A stretch of 64,000 bases of DNA from CAYSPT01 sp964432985. Lineage in GTDB: Bacteria > Muiribacteriota > CAYSPT01. A model generated the notes under the pieces. It was not told the DNA's origin. It saw only the letters and a program-made list of their open reading frames with translations, and did not search any database. The DNA lies in the NCBI GenBank assembly GCA_964432985.1, contig CAYSPT010000023.1:9646-73645 (forward strand). Reading direction: 5' to 3'. Shown piece after piece: positions 1 through 8,872 of this stretch. Each line of letters begins with the position of its first letter. Position 1 is the first letter of the stretch. The translations under genes were made by a program, and so were the position numbers.

Positions 1-63
1 GGGGCCAGTGCGGCTTCCGGTGGGGCTAGTGCGGCTTCCGATGGGGCCAGTGCGGCTTCCGGT
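1..63 (-). repeat. 21-bp in-frame tandem repeat, 3 copies, running off the window
   Basis: Three near-identical 21-base units (starting at 1, 22 and 43) encode a 7-residue Pro-Glu-Ala-Ala-Leu-Ala-Pro motif in the tail of the HEAT protein. The unit length keeps the frame, so copy number can vary without breaking the protein. Confidence 0.9.
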
Positions 64-1472
64 GGGGCCGGCGGTGGTTCTGGTGGCTCGGGGACAACAG
101 CAGGTGCCGGCATGCCTGGTTTGACTCCGGCTGCGAATTCGTCGGGCCACACCAGTTCGGCAGGCCGCTTGCCTTTTACTACCAGAAGAGCTTCTTTTCC
201 GATCCTCTGCACCTCGGGATCAGGATCGAACATGGCCATCTCGATCATCCCGCCGGCACGGGGGTCTGACGATACCGCCAGGTACTTGAGAGCACTGACC
301 TTGCGTTCCTGGTCGTCTCCCTGTATGTCACTAATCCAACCTTCGATATCTCCAGCGGTGACAGGTGGTGCTGCGGCCGGTGCTTCAACTGCGGCCGGGA
401 TCTGCGCTTCGACGCTTGGGGCCGGTTGGGCCGGTACCGGCTGCGGTTCGCTAACCGGGGCTTCTGCAGCAGCCGGAGGAGCAGTTGGGACAACTTCAAC
501 TGGTGCCGGTGCAGCCGGAACTATCGCTCCGGTGAGCAGGTTGTGAGCTGTTTGGGCCACTTCCGGGTCCGGGTCGGTAACAAACGATTCAAGGACATTG
601 GGCACTTCATTGGGGAACAGTTGCGTGAATTGTATGAGTGCTCCTCTTCGGATATGAGGATTGAAACTCCTCAGATCGTCCTGGAGGGATTCCATGGTCC
701 TCGTGTCGTCAAAAGCATTGGCCACGGCATCGCCGAACAGGACTGTGCCCAGACCGTGGAGTGTGGCAAAAATAGTGTCCACCACTTCGCGCTGCATGTG
801 GTGAGCGTAGAGGTAACTTTTTCCAAGTGCCTGTATGAGGGCCGCTTTTTCAGCCTCAGCAGCACCGGGCAGCGCCTCGGCAAAAGCCTGCAGAACCGAA
901 GCATCAGGTTTCGTTCCCAGGGATACTGCCATGCGGGCCCTGACATCCGGGTCCGTTTCTGATTTGTAGACCGTCAAGAGGCGCTGCATGGCCTGCGGAT
1001 CGTTCAAGTGAGCAACAATCCAGGCCGCTCCTGCCCGCTGGGCTGCGGTTTCAGAGGAAAGCAATTTGTCCAGAAGAGGCAGAGGATCTATGGCCTCGTG
1101 TCTATTGAGGGCCTTGATACAGTTGATCCGGACCCGGGAACATGGGTCGTTGAGCACCGCGAACAGGTACAGCGGCGTGTTCTCACTTCCGGTCATTTCA
1201 AGAGCTTCGACGGCATTGGCCCTGATCCGGTCGTCGTCGTGCGACAGAAATTTGATGATAGTGGACATAGCTTCGTTCTTGCCGACGACCGCCAGGACTT
1301 TTAAAAGGTTGCTGAGTACCTTTAGATCCTGCTCCCTGGCGGCGTGCAGGTTGAGCACACGGAATATGTCGGGATTGTCCATATTCCTGAGGGCCAGTTT
1401 GAGAATCTCCAACCGTTGAGAAGCGTCTCCCTGGTCGAGTACGGCCTTCAGTTGTTCAACATCCAGAGGCAT
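1..1472 (-). CDS. HEAT-repeat protein with Pro/Ala-rich linkers (3' end beyond window)
   Basis: Reading from ATG at 1472, the frame stays open for about 490 codons to the window edge, so the C-terminus is missing. The first ~310 residues are helical HEAT-type repeats (for example DDDRIRANAVEALE and DPDPEVAQTAHNLL). A Pro/Ala/Val-rich linker of about 60 residues follows, then one more HEAT-like block (DQERKVSALKYLA), then a second Pro-rich tail. No signal peptide is visible, so it is probably a cytoplasmic or peripheral scaffold. It resembles the HEAT protein at 15128-16423 in build. AGGAGG lies about 6 bases before the ATG. The visible end is a 21-bp in-frame repeat. The partner is unknown; HEAT arrays generally bind other proteins. 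Confidence 0.85.
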   Translation of the reverse strand, partial: MPLDVEQLKAVLDQGDASQRLEILKLALRNMDNPDIFRVLNLHAAREQDLKVLSNLLKVLAVVGKNEAMSTIIKFLSHDDDRIRANAVEALEMTGSENTPLYLFAVLNDPCSRVRINCIKALNRHEAIDPLPLLDKLLSSETAAQRAGAAWIVAHLNDPQAMQRLLTVYKSETDPDVRARMAVSLGTKPDASVLQAFAEALPGAAEAEKAALIQALGKSYLYAHHMQREVVDTIFATLHGLGTVLFGDAVANAFDDTRTMESLQDDLRSFNPHIRRGALIQFTQLFPNEVPNVLESFVTDPDPEVAQTAHNLLTGAIVPAAPAPVEVVPTAPPAAAEAPVSEPQPVPAQPAPSVEAQIPAAVEAPAAAPPVTAGDIEGWISDIQGDDQERKVSALKYLAVSSDPRAGGMIEMAMFDPDPEVQRIGKEALLVVKGKRPAELVWPDEFAAGVKPGMPAPAVVPEPPEPPPAPPEAALAPSEAALAPPEAALA

Positions 1473-1613
1473 GTGAAACCTCCTGTTTATGCTCGTTCTT
1501 GCCTGTCCACATCATGTAACACACATAACATTACAGGTATAGCATTGCTAAATACACTGGCAAAGCTATTCGGTATTCTGTATCGGTAGTTTATCAGTAA
1601 ACTTGAGGATAAC

Positions 1614-1671
1614 TAGCCCGAATAATTCAAGAATATTCGTTGCAGAAGAGTTTGTGAAATTATTCGGGCTA
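1614..1671. repeat. 58-bp intergenic hairpin element, copy 1
   Basis: Perfect 14-base terminal inverted repeats, TAGCCCGAATAATT and AATTATTCGGGCTA, flank a 30-base centre. Related copies lie at 6546-6604 and 6660-6715 and share the internal TTCG...GCAGAA.AGTTTGTGAA segment. It fills the gap between the HEAT protein and the cupin gene. It is REP- or MITE-like in size; no function is evident. Confidence 0.85.
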
Positions 1672-1726
1672 TGAAAATGGAACAACATTACCGCTGTCGG
1701 GCGGGAACTGGAGACGCGGCCATCGA

Positions 1727-2080
1727 TTATTCCCGGCGTCCGTAATCATCTTCCAGGCGGATAATGTCATCTTCGCCGAAATAGGTACCGAGCTGCACCT
1801 CGATAAATACCAGCGGGTTAACACCGGTGGTTTCTACCCGGTGCTCATCTTCAAAGGGAATGAGGGCGACATCCCCGCCGGTGACCGCCTGTTTTTGTTT
1901 GCCGCAGGTTACTATCCCTTCTCCGGAGATAAATATCCAATATTCCATCCTTTTCATGTGTTTCTGTAAACTCAGCCGATGCCCGGGCAATACGGTAATC
2001 CGTTTGACCTTATGATCGTCTTCATCTGCGAAAACAACATAATTCCCCCACGGTTTTGTTGTTTCTTCTATAAAGCTCAT
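1727..2080 (-). CDS. Cupin-domain protein, mannose-6-phosphate isomerase/ManC C-terminal type
   Basis: A 117-residue single cupin. It matches the C-terminal cupin of type II phosphomannose isomerases: WGNYVVFADEDDHKVKRI, then LPGHRLSLQKHMKRMEYW with the metal-ligand His and Glu, then GDVALIPFEDEHRVE with the last His. The family isomerises mannose-6-P and fructose-6-P, often fused to a GDP-mannose pyrophosphorylase; here the cupin stands alone, so catalysis is uncertain and it could be a sugar-binding or nucleotide-sugar accessory protein. Start is ATG at 2080 with GGAG upstream. It is flanked by the hairpin element and a tRNA and is not in an obvious operon. Confidence 0.8.
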   Translation of the reverse strand: MSFIEETTKPWGNYVVFADEDDHKVKRITVLPGHRLSLQKHMKRMEYWIFISGEGIVTCGKQKQAVTGGDVALIPFEDEHRVETTGVNPLVFIEVQLGTYFGEDDIIRLEDDYGRRE

Positions 2081-2191
2081 GTTTCATTGCTCCTTACTTT
2101 CTAAGCTCCTTACTGCTTCTAATCGCACGTGGTTCTTCACACAAATAGCTTGCTATCAAAGAGATATGTAGTATATAATACCATAATCTTC

Positions 2192-2264
2192 GGGCGATTA
2201 GCTCAGTTGGGAGAGCGCTGCCTTCGCAAGGCAGAGGCCACCGGTTCAAGTCCGGTATCGTCCA
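2192..2264 (+). tRNA. tRNA-Ala(CGC)
   Basis: A complete 73-nt cloverleaf. The acceptor stem GGGCGAT/ATCGTCC contains the G3.U70 pair that identifies alanine tRNAs; the D arm is GCTCAGTTGGGAGAGC; the anticodon stem-loop CTGCC-TTCGCAA-GGCAG gives anticodon CGC; the T arm is ACCGGTTCAAGTCCGGT; the discriminator is A. The 3' CCA is not encoded (AAA follows), so a CCA-adding enzyme is needed. Confidence 0.95.
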
Positions 2265-2321
2265 AAAACCCGGGAGAAAAAAGTTTTTCCGGCCTGGTAT
2301 CCAGGGAGGATTGATGTTTAA

Positions 2322-2534
2322 ATGCATACTTTTTCATTTGATGAACTGCACACGTTATTCGGTAATAAATATATGTTGTGCAAGGTGCTGGCAGAACGAG
2401 GAAATGAACTTCTCTCCAATGAAGCATTCCTGATGTGGTTGAAGAGGGAGAAGCGGGACCTCTTCGAGTACGTTGTTGAAGAATTCAAAAACGGTAAGAT
2501 CAGATTTGTAGAACAGGCCAATGAGAGGGCGTAG
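2322..2534 (+). CDS. rpoZ: Small RNA polymerase omega-subunit-like protein
   Basis: A 70-residue protein. NKYMLCKVLAERGNELL resembles the conserved N-terminal segment of RpoZ (GxRYxLVxxAAxRARxL), and the later EEFKNGKIRF resembles the segment after it where omega proteins have Glu-Glu-Ile...GKI. In omega this stabilises the beta' subunit during RNA polymerase assembly. AGGGAGGA at 2303-2310 precedes the ATG by about 11 bases. Five bases separate its stop from the grpE start, so the two are probably cotranscribed downstream of tRNA-Ala. The match is by eye on a short protein, and the spacing of key residues is not exact. Confidence 0.55.
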   Translation: MHTFSFDELHTLFGNKYMLCKVLAERGNELLSNEAFLMWLKREKRDLFEYVVEEFKNGKIRFVEQANERA

Positions 2535-2539
2535 TTAGC

Positions 2540-3430
2540 TTGAAAGACGTTGTAGAACATCTGCAACGGGTAACGCAACTCCTCAGCTCTCCGGAAATCC
2601 TTGAACAGATTTGCACTATTGAGTCATTCCTGTCCGATTTTTCCGACACTGGGAAACTCACTTCGTTATTGAAATCTCTGTTCAAGGACAAGGATATTGC
2701 CAAGGAGCAGCGGGAGAGCCTGACGAAGGCGGTAGTCACTAACGTCAGCCAGTACCTGGATTCCCTCAGGTCAGGGGGGCTTATCCAGGAATTGAACCTG
2801 TCTCTCACCCCGGACATGGATGAAGAAGCTCTTCAGACATCCACAGCGGCGTTTTTGCAGGATTGGATGGATAATCACAAAGACAAGATCACACGAATCA
2901 TGGAGAACGTTCTGCTCTCTTTGGTCGGGACTATTAAGGAAGCGGAAGAGCGCATAAAAAAAATAAGGGAAACGGAAGAGTCCCTGGAGCGGCACAAGGG
3001 CCTGGTCCGTCAGTACGCTGATTCGCTGCAAAGGCTGAAAAGCGATTTTGACAACTACAAACAGCGTGTAAAAACTGAAAAAGAACGTGCCGGTGAAGCC
3101 GCCGTTGAAGAATTGCTGAAGTTGATCCTGCCCGTGCTGGACTCCTTTGACAGTGCGCTGGGGCATGCTCCTCCCGAAAGTGAGCAGGATGAAGCCTGGC
3201 AGGGGTTGAGAATGATCCGCCAGCTCATGGATAAAGCTCTCAGGGACACCGGGTTGGAGCCTATTGACACCGATGGCGCCGAGTTCAATCCCGAGATACA
3301 CGAGGCTATGTTCACCGAGCAGGTAAAAGGAATCGAATCAGAGACGGTTCTTGAAGAAATGCGAAGCGGGTACAGGTACCGCGGCCGTGTTATCAGACCT
3401 TCTCAGGTAAAAGTCGGAATTCCTGACTGA
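2540..3430 (+). CDS. grpE: GrpE nucleotide exchange factor with long N-terminal extension
   Basis: 296 residues from a TTG start. The last ~145 residues are GrpE: a coiled coil (LQRLKSDFDNYKQRVKTEKE), the LLKLILPVLDSFDSAL helix, FNPEIHEAM and the C-terminal beta domain ending GYRYRGRVIRPSQVKVG. GrpE drives ADP release from DnaK. Family members are usually about 180-210 residues. The additional ~150 N-terminal residues are helical and acidic and match nothing I recognise. No dnaK or dnaJ is in the window. The TTG start is the best in-frame choice after the upstream stop; a later start inside the extension cannot be excluded. Confidence 0.9.
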   Translation: MKDVVEHLQRVTQLLSSPEILEQICTIESFLSDFSDTGKLTSLLKSLFKDKDIAKEQRESLTKAVVTNVSQYLDSLRSGGLIQELNLSLTPDMDEEALQTSTAAFLQDWMDNHKDKITRIMENVLLSLVGTIKEAEERIKKIRETEESLERHKGLVRQYADSLQRLKSDFDNYKQRVKTEKERAGEAAVEELLKLILPVLDSFDSALGHAPPESEQDEAWQGLRMIRQLMDKALRDTGLEPIDTDGAEFNPEIHEAMFTEQVKGIESETVLEEMRSGYRYRGRVIRPSQVKVGIPD

Positions 3431-3456
3431 CCTTCTACACTTCTTGCTTGAGGGCA

Positions 3457-3646
3457 GAGATTGAAAAGCATTGTTACTGGATCATGTTCTACCAGCAAAA
3501 TAGGAAGCAATCGGCTTTCTTGGGCTACTTCTCGTTCATTACCGCTACGCCCACACCACTACCAATCATCGTTCAATGTTTGCGTTTCCACCCTCGACTC
3601 TGTGAGTGTAGAAAGGACGGAGATTGACAAGCATTGTTACTGCTGG
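3457..3646. repeat. Direct repeat copying the 3' end of the FecR gene
   Basis: The 24-base GAGATTG(A/C)AAAGCATTGTTACTGG-type block occurs at 3457-3480 and again at 3620-3646. The second copy contains the stop codon of the minus-strand FecR-domain gene; the first lies 160 bases downstream of it. An inverted pair, CCTTCTACAC at 3431 and GTGTAGAAAGG near 3606, brackets the spacer. I see no gene between grpE and this gene. Confidence 0.65.
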
Positions 3647-5292
3647 TCCGGAATATTCTGCGGAATCTTCACCGGCGGTCGCTTCGGAAGATTTGTCGGC
3701 CGCTTTTGTTCCACCTCATCCCGCGGCGGCCGCCTTCTCAAGATGTCTTCCAGGTTTCCTGATGAATCGGTCCCTGACTGGTTGTCCCCCGGTCTTTTAG
3801 TGTCGGGGAGCCGGTCTCTAAGGCCATCCCCGTCCTTGTCGTCCTGACGTTTCAGATTATACAACTCGTTGAGGTTCTGCAGCTGATTTACCGGGGTATT
3901 GCTTTTGAGATTGCCGGTGCTGTCCGGGGGAAGATCCATACTCCGGGGAAGATCTTTCCGTTGTTCATTTATCTTTTGGCGCAGCAGATCAAGCTGGCGG
4001 TTCCGCTCGTCGCGCATCAGCAGTAGTATCCTGTTCTGGTCCTCGCGGGGAAGCTTTGAGAAAACATCCAGGAACTGTGCGTTGTTCTCCCTGAGGCCGG
4101 GAAGTTCGATTTCAATCTTTTTTGTCTCAGGCGGCTTGAATTCCCGCGGCGGGATGACCGAAGGGCTTTTGCGCTGGTGGACTCCTTTGCGGTCGGAAAT
4201 CTCCAGAGAGGACCTGTCTTTGTAACCGGGTTCAAATCCCTCCTTGGCTCCCGGATCCTGTACTCGCCTTTTGTATTCCCCTTTTTCCCAGGGAGGTGCG
4301 GAGTCTTCCCTGAGGTCCTCGATGTTCGACGATTCATAGTGGTGTTCTGGTGGGACGTCGGGCTTGTCCCGACGCTCTTTACCCAGTTTGTCCCTGAACC
4401 ACTCACGGAGCATTTCCGGCGGCGGCGACCGGTCGAATTGCTCCTTATCCCGCATGTCCTTCCTGGCTTTTCTCCGTTTTTCACCGGGGTCCAGCTTTTC
4501 TCCGGGCTTGCCCGGCTTTTCCGAGCCGGGAGGAGTTCCTTCGGATTTTGGAGATTCAGGCTTGATTTTTCCTACCGGAGGCCACTGCAGCGCGCCTTTG
4601 CGTGAAGGTTCGTCAAGTTCACCTTTCTCGGAAGGTTTTTCCCCTTCCGGTGCGGGTTTGGTCTTTGCGGGATCGTCCTTCTTTTTCTCCGGTTTCCACA
4701 AATCCGGTGACCAGGTCTTTTGGGCCTGCCACTTGTCAAAGTAGGTTGCTTTATCCGGTGGCCGGCCGCTGCGAATAGTGGTTTGACGGGCGCTGAATAA
4801 CAGGATCCGGGTATCTTGTGCGCTGACCTCGACAATCCCGTTGTACACGGCTACCCTGGTGTCACCGGTTTTCCGGCTGACGTCGACTTCGAATGTCGTT
4901 CCCTTTATTCCCGCAATAGCAGTTGGGGTAACCACGCGGAATTTTGTGCCGCGCTTAACGGCCTGCAGCCAGGTATTGCCGAAGTTAAGCTTTATCGAAC
5001 CTTCTAGTATGATAATTTCGCACCCGGACTTCATTCTGAGAACGGTTCCGTCATCGTATTCGAGCTCGGCACGCGCTTTTTCTCCTGTGCGGATCCTGTT
5101 TTCCACTGTGACAGTATCATCAGGACGGGCAGTGACCCAGCCAATATCCGGCCGGTGGATGTCCACCTGGCCGATAATCGAAACAAGTTTTATGCTTACT
5201 CCCAGGCGACCGTATACGGGCGATGATCCAGCCAGGTTAAAGACGAGCCCGGCAAGCAGGCAGAGCCCTATAAATAAAGAAGTTCTTTTCAT
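3637..5292 (-). CDS. Exported FecR-domain protein with long charged Pro-rich tail
   Basis: 551 residues. An N-terminal signal peptide (MKRTSLFIGLCLLAGLVF) ends near residue 28. Residues ~35-185 form a FecR-type beta domain: GQVDIHR, the RIRTGEKARAELEYDDGTVLRMK stretch in which LxTG-like and DGS-like turns occur, and the VVTPTAIAGIKGTTFEV core. The remaining ~360 residues are low-complexity, rich in Lys, Glu, Pro, Arg and Asp, and end with an Asp-rich DDKDGDGLRDRLPD segment that could bind calcium. Stand-alone FecR-domain proteins are generally periplasmic or surface proteins in envelope organisation rather than iron sensing. ATG at 5292 with AAGG upstream. The neighbour upstream is a polysaccharide deacetylase-like gene on the same strand. 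Confidence 0.85.
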   Translation of the reverse strand: MKRTSLFIGLCLLAGLVFNLAGSSPVYGRLGVSIKLVSIIGQVDIHRPDIGWVTARPDDTVTVENRIRTGEKARAELEYDDGTVLRMKSGCEIIILEGSIKLNFGNTWLQAVKRGTKFRVVTPTAIAGIKGTTFEVDVSRKTGDTRVAVYNGIVEVSAQDTRILLFSARQTTIRSGRPPDKATYFDKWQAQKTWSPDLWKPEKKKDDPAKTKPAPEGEKPSEKGELDEPSRKGALQWPPVGKIKPESPKSEGTPPGSEKPGKPGEKLDPGEKRRKARKDMRDKEQFDRSPPPEMLREWFRDKLGKERRDKPDVPPEHHYESSNIEDLREDSAPPWEKGEYKRRVQDPGAKEGFEPGYKDRSSLEISDRKGVHQRKSPSVIPPREFKPPETKKIEIELPGLRENNAQFLDVFSKLPREDQNRILLLMRDERNRQLDLLRQKINEQRKDLPRSMDLPPDSTGNLKSNTPVNQLQNLNELYNLKRQDDKDGDGLRDRLPDTKRPGDNQSGTDSSGNLEDILRRRPPRDEVEQKRPTNLPKRPPVKIPQNIPDQQ

Positions 5293-5411
5293 ATAAACAC
5301 CTTGCTTTCAAAACACCCACCGGTGTTAATGCACTTCATATTAAGTCTAGCGTGCATGCAGGAATTTTGTCAACTTTGCGATCTGACGTGTAAAACAAAG
5401 CATTCGCAGTT

Positions 5412-6488
5412 TCAGTGATATTCCAGAGGGTCTTCGCTCAGCGGTTCATAGTGCTGCAAAAATATGTGGTCTTGAGCGGAAAAGGAAGTATCTTCGGCAT
5501 CACCAGGGGACGACGTGACCATGTCCGGATGAATGAGAATCTCAGACACCGGAACGAAGGCTATTCGTTCCCGGCGAAAGACCGGAATCATCTCCATGAT
5601 CGCCCTGGCGGTTGACAGCCGTGTGTGTCCTATTCCAATGGCTGTCCCGTGCTTTAATCCGATCTCGATAAGCTGTTCGAGCTGCCCTTTAATGTAGTCA
5701 ACCTTGTTTACATTATCCAGAAACACATTCCGCCTGCCGGTTGGAACACCGTTGATCAAGGCGGCGTTGAAAGCCAGGGAATGCAGTGCTGTGCGGGAAT
5801 CGACGAAGAACAGTCCGCGTTTCTTCAGGGTACTCATCACGGCGTCAAGGACAAATTCGTCCTTGGTTGCTTTCGATCCCATGTGATTGTTGATCCCCCG
5901 GGCATACGGTACCCAGGCGAGCGCCTCCGTGATCTTCTGGTCGATGTCGGTGGTATTCATGGATACGGTTATACCGTATGGTCCGAGAGGTAGAAAAGTC
6001 CGTTCGGCTTCCATGGGAAGATGCAGTATTACTTCATAACCACGCCGGTGGGCCTGCTGGGCTGTTTCGATGGAAGCCTTCAGACCGGGGAGCACTGCTA
6101 CCGTCATAGGAATTCCCAGAGAGAAAATAGCTCCGGTGGCTTCGCCGCCGTACCCCATGTCGTCAATGATGATAGCGATGCGTGCCCGGGGCGGTGCGAC
6201 ACCGGGCGAAGCTTCCCATTTCTCTTTCGATTCCTGGGTGATCGAGGTGTCGAACAGGGTAAAACGCGGCTTCTCAGAGTACGGGGGTGTGTTGGGAAGA
6301 TGTATCCTGAGTGTTCCCTGGAGTTCCGGCAGACCATTACTGCCCGCCGAGAAGAGGAGCCCTAGAAAGAGTGTCAGGCCGAGAATTATGATGAGTATAA
6401 TCCCGCCGGTTACATAAAACCGGCTTTGCCTGTTTTCGAGCAGGCGTGACCCATCATCTTCGTCCCATCCAATGGCAGCCGTTCTCAT
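5412..6488 (-). CDS. Divergent polysaccharide deacetylase family protein (YibQ-like), membrane-anchored
   Basis: 358 residues. One transmembrane helix near residues 27-48 (GGIILIIILGLTLFLGLLF) follows a short cytoplasmic N-terminus. The rest is the divergent polysaccharide deacetylase fold: RIAIIIDDMGYG, ILHLPMEA, INNHMGSKAT, GLFFVDSRT and AIGIGH, which carry the family's metal-binding and acid/base positions. The domain is likely periplasmic. The family removes acetyl groups from cell-wall or exported sugars, but the substrate of this branch is not established. ATG at 6488 preceded by AAGGAG. It probably shares a transcript with the FecR gene, 119 bases downstream. Confidence 0.85.
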   Translation of the reverse strand: MRTAAIGWDEDDGSRLLENRQSRFYVTGGIILIIILGLTLFLGLLFSAGSNGLPELQGTLRIHLPNTPPYSEKPRFTLFDTSITQESKEKWEASPGVAPPRARIAIIIDDMGYGGEATGAIFSLGIPMTVAVLPGLKASIETAQQAHRRGYEVILHLPMEAERTFLPLGPYGITVSMNTTDIDQKITEALAWVPYARGINNHMGSKATKDEFVLDAVMSTLKKRGLFFVDSRTALHSLAFNAALINGVPTGRRNVFLDNVNKVDYIKGQLEQLIEIGLKHGTAIGIGHTRLSTARAIMEMIPVFRRERIAFVPVSEILIHPDMVTSSPGDAEDTSFSAQDHIFLQHYEPLSEDPLEYH

Positions 6489-6545
6489 TTCTCCTTCAAA
6501 TTACCCTATCGTATTCTTATTTATTTTACACTATTCGACCTCATA

Positions 6546-6604
6546 AACCCGAATAATTCACATACTATTCTACGCGGGTCGAACATTCATAAATTATCCG
6601 GGTT
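6546..6604. repeat. 59-bp intergenic hairpin element, copy 2
   Basis: Arms AACCCGAATAATT and AATTATCCGGGTT pair with a single G-T-type mismatch. It belongs to the same family as 1614-1671. It lies in the 351-bp stretch between the deacetylase and sucC, which holds this copy, copy 3 and no gene. Confidence 0.8.
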
Positions 6605-6659
6605 ATTTATCGTCTTTTTCGAGGAAAATAGTTAGCGTACTATTACTTTCTATGCTGCT

Positions 6660-6715
6660 TACCCGAATGATCCATGATTCTTCGCAGCAGAATAGTTTGT
6701 GAATTATCCGGGCTT
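6660..6715. repeat. Intergenic hairpin element, copy 3
   Basis: ACCCGAATGAT pairs imperfectly with ATTATCCGGGCT. The internal TTCGCAGCAGAATAGTTTGTGAA matches copy 1 closely, which supports common descent. It lies 55 bases after copy 2 and upstream of the sucC ribosome binding site. Confidence 0.75.
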
Positions 6716-6839
6716 AATGCAATATCTCTGTCGATATGTTAGAATTACCCGCAGCAGAAAAGCTTATGCGCGAAACGCTTATGTATGAAAAAGTTTTTGC
6801 TATAAGCAAGCTGAATAGCCGAAGGGAGGATTCTGGTAA

Positions 6840-8006
6840 ATGCGTTTACATGAGTACCAGGCCAAAGAACTGTTCCGAAGCATGGGGATTCCGGTGCCCG
6901 AAGGGCGTGTCATCTCCACTCCCACGGAAGCACGCGAGGCAGCGGAAGTTCTGGGTGGCCCCGTTGTTGTCAAAGCCCAGGTCCACGTTGGAGGACGAGG
7001 GAAAGCAGGTGGGATCAAGAAAGCACACTCACCGGAAGAAGCCGAGCAGATGGCTGAAAAAATCCTGTCAATGGATCTCAAAGGACTGCCGGTGAGGAAA
7101 TGTCTGGTTGAAGCCTGTTCCGATATCCAGGAGGAAATGTATCTGGGATTCGTGGTGGACCGCACCCAGCGTTGTCCTGTTTTGATTTTCAGCCGTTCAG
7201 GCGGTGTAGACATCGAAGAGGTAGCCAGGACGGAGCCCGATAAGGTTCTCAAACTGGCCATCGATCCGCAGATTGGGCTGCCCGGTTACAAACTGAGAGC
7301 CATGGCGGTCAAGGCCGGACTAAATCCGAAATTACTCAACGCGTTTCAGCGGGTGGCTTCGACCCTGTACAAACTTTTCGTGAACAGGGATGCGACCTTG
7401 ATAGAGATAAATCCCTTGACGGTAACCGGGGAGAAGAGCCTCCTGGCGCTTGACGGTAAGCTCCTGGTTGACGATAACGCCGACTACCGTCAGAAGGACA
7501 TCGCTGCCAGTGTGGACCGCAGCAACCTCAGCCCCCAGGAGATGCAAGCCAAGGAAGCCGGAGTCAGCTATGTAAAGCTCGACGGCAACATCGGATGTAT
7601 CGTCAACGGCGCCGGCCTGGCCATGGCCACCATGGACCTGGTCAAGTATTTTGGTGCCGAACCGGCCAACTTCCTGGACATCGGCGGCGGCGCCAAGGAG
7701 GAGCAGATAGCCCAGGCGTACAAGATTGTCGTTTCCGACCCCAATGTCAAGGTAGTGTTCGTCAACATCTTCGGTGGTATTGTCCGGTGCGACCGGGTGG
7801 CCCGCGGTTTACTGATGGCCAGAAAAGAAGTGGGCGAAGACGTCCCCCTGGTAGTCAGACTTTTGGGGACCAACCTGGAGGAAGCTCTCGAACTGCTCAC
7901 CGAGGCCGGTGTCAGCGCCCGCGAAGAGATGGAAGACGCCGCGCAAGAAGCAGTCAAATTCGTTCAGTCATTGGAACAGGGGAAGGCGGAGGTGATGGAA
8001 CAATGA
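6840..8006 (+). CDS. sucC: Succinyl-CoA synthetase (ADP-forming), beta subunit
   Basis: 388 residues, normal length. N-terminal ATP-grasp domain: MRLHEYQAKELF, VVVKAQVHVGGRGKAGG (nucleotide-binding strand and Gly loop), EINPLTVT and the ALDGKLLVDDNA metal-binding region. C-terminal CoA-ligase domain: GNIGCIVNGAGLAMATMD, FLDIGGGA and VFVNIFGGIVRCD. It works with SucD to interconvert succinyl-CoA and succinate with substrate-level phosphorylation. GGGAGGA precedes the ATG by 9 bases. Its TGA overlaps the sucD ATG by 4 bases, so translation is coupled. Confidence 0.97.
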   Translation: MRLHEYQAKELFRSMGIPVPEGRVISTPTEAREAAEVLGGPVVVKAQVHVGGRGKAGGIKKAHSPEEAEQMAEKILSMDLKGLPVRKCLVEACSDIQEEMYLGFVVDRTQRCPVLIFSRSGGVDIEEVARTEPDKVLKLAIDPQIGLPGYKLRAMAVKAGLNPKLLNAFQRVASTLYKLFVNRDATLIEINPLTVTGEKSLLALDGKLLVDDNADYRQKDIAASVDRSNLSPQEMQAKEAGVSYVKLDGNIGCIVNGAGLAMATMDLVKYFGAEPANFLDIGGGAKEEQIAQAYKIVVSDPNVKVVFVNIFGGIVRCDRVARGLLMARKEVGEDVPLVVRLLGTNLEEALELLTEAGVSAREEMEDAAQEAVKFVQSLEQGKAEVMEQ

Positions 8007-8872
8007 GTATTCTCGTAAACAAAAACACCCGTCTTCTGGTCCAGGGAATAACCGGCAAGGAAGGAACCTTTCACACTACCCGGATGGTCGAGTACGGCAC
8101 CAACGTGGTCGCCGGAGTCACCCCCGGCAAGGGTGGACAGACCGTCCTGGATATTCCTGTTTTCAACACGGTGGAAGAGGCCGTGCAAAAGACGGGAGCC
8201 ACCGCATCAGTCATCTTCGTTCCTGCCTTTGCCGCCGCTGACGCCATCATGGAGTCCGCGGACAGTGGTCTGGAACTGGTGGTATGTATCGCGGAGGGCA
8301 TTCCCGTTCACGAGATGATGAAAGTACGCCGTTTCCTTGTCGGCCGCAACACCCGTCTGGTGGGTGGTAACTGCCCCGGTGTCATATCCCCGGGCAAAGC
8401 CAAGATCGGGATCATGTCGGGAGCGATCCACAAGGAAGGACCGGTGGGTGTTGTGTCCCGCAGCGGCACCCTGACTTACGAGATCGTCTACCACCTCACC
8501 AGGAGAAACCTGGGGCAGAGCACTTGCGTGGGTATCGGCGGCGACCAGGTGGTTGGTTTGAACTTCCTGGAGGCGTTGGAGCTTTTCGAGGCCGATGGCC
8601 AGACGGAAGCAGTAGTGCTCATCGGTGAAATCGGAGGCGAGGACGAGCAGCGGGCCGCCCGTTACATCTCTGAACACATGACGAAACCGGTGGCGGCTTT
8701 CGTGGCCGGTCAGACAGCCCCGCCCGGAAAGCGGATGGGGCATGCCGGCGCCATCATTTCAGGCACCGAAGGTACTGCTGCTGAGAAGATCGCCGCTTTC
8801 AAGGAAAACGGCGTGTCGGTGGGGGCGTATCCCGCTGAGGTGGCGGAAATCATGGAGAAGCTTTTTGCAGGA
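8003..8872 (+). CDS. sucD: Succinyl-CoA synthetase, alpha subunit (3' end in gap)
   Basis: 290 codons are visible before the N run; SucD is normally about 290 residues, so only the last few codons and the stop are missing. It starts with the coupled ATG inside the sucC stop. The Rossmann CoA-binding domain is MSILVNKNTRLLVQGITGKE; later come GGNCPGVISPGK and the phosphohistidine loop MGHAGAI with the active-site His at about residue 247. Together with SucC it forms the ligase of the TCA cycle or of acetyl/propionyl-CoA-type energy metabolism. The TGA just after the gap is not in frame at the stated gap size, but that size is probably arbitrary. Confidence 0.96.

Noticed and set aside
2264..2297. 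Terminator after tRNA-Ala
   Set aside because: CCGG...AAAAA/TTTTT...CCGG can pair, but the stem is interrupted and no T-run follows, and the downstream gene pair may be cotranscribed.
1614..6715. Insertion sequence origin for the hairpin elements
   Set aside because: No transposase, no target-site duplications seen; treated only as REP/MITE-like repeats.
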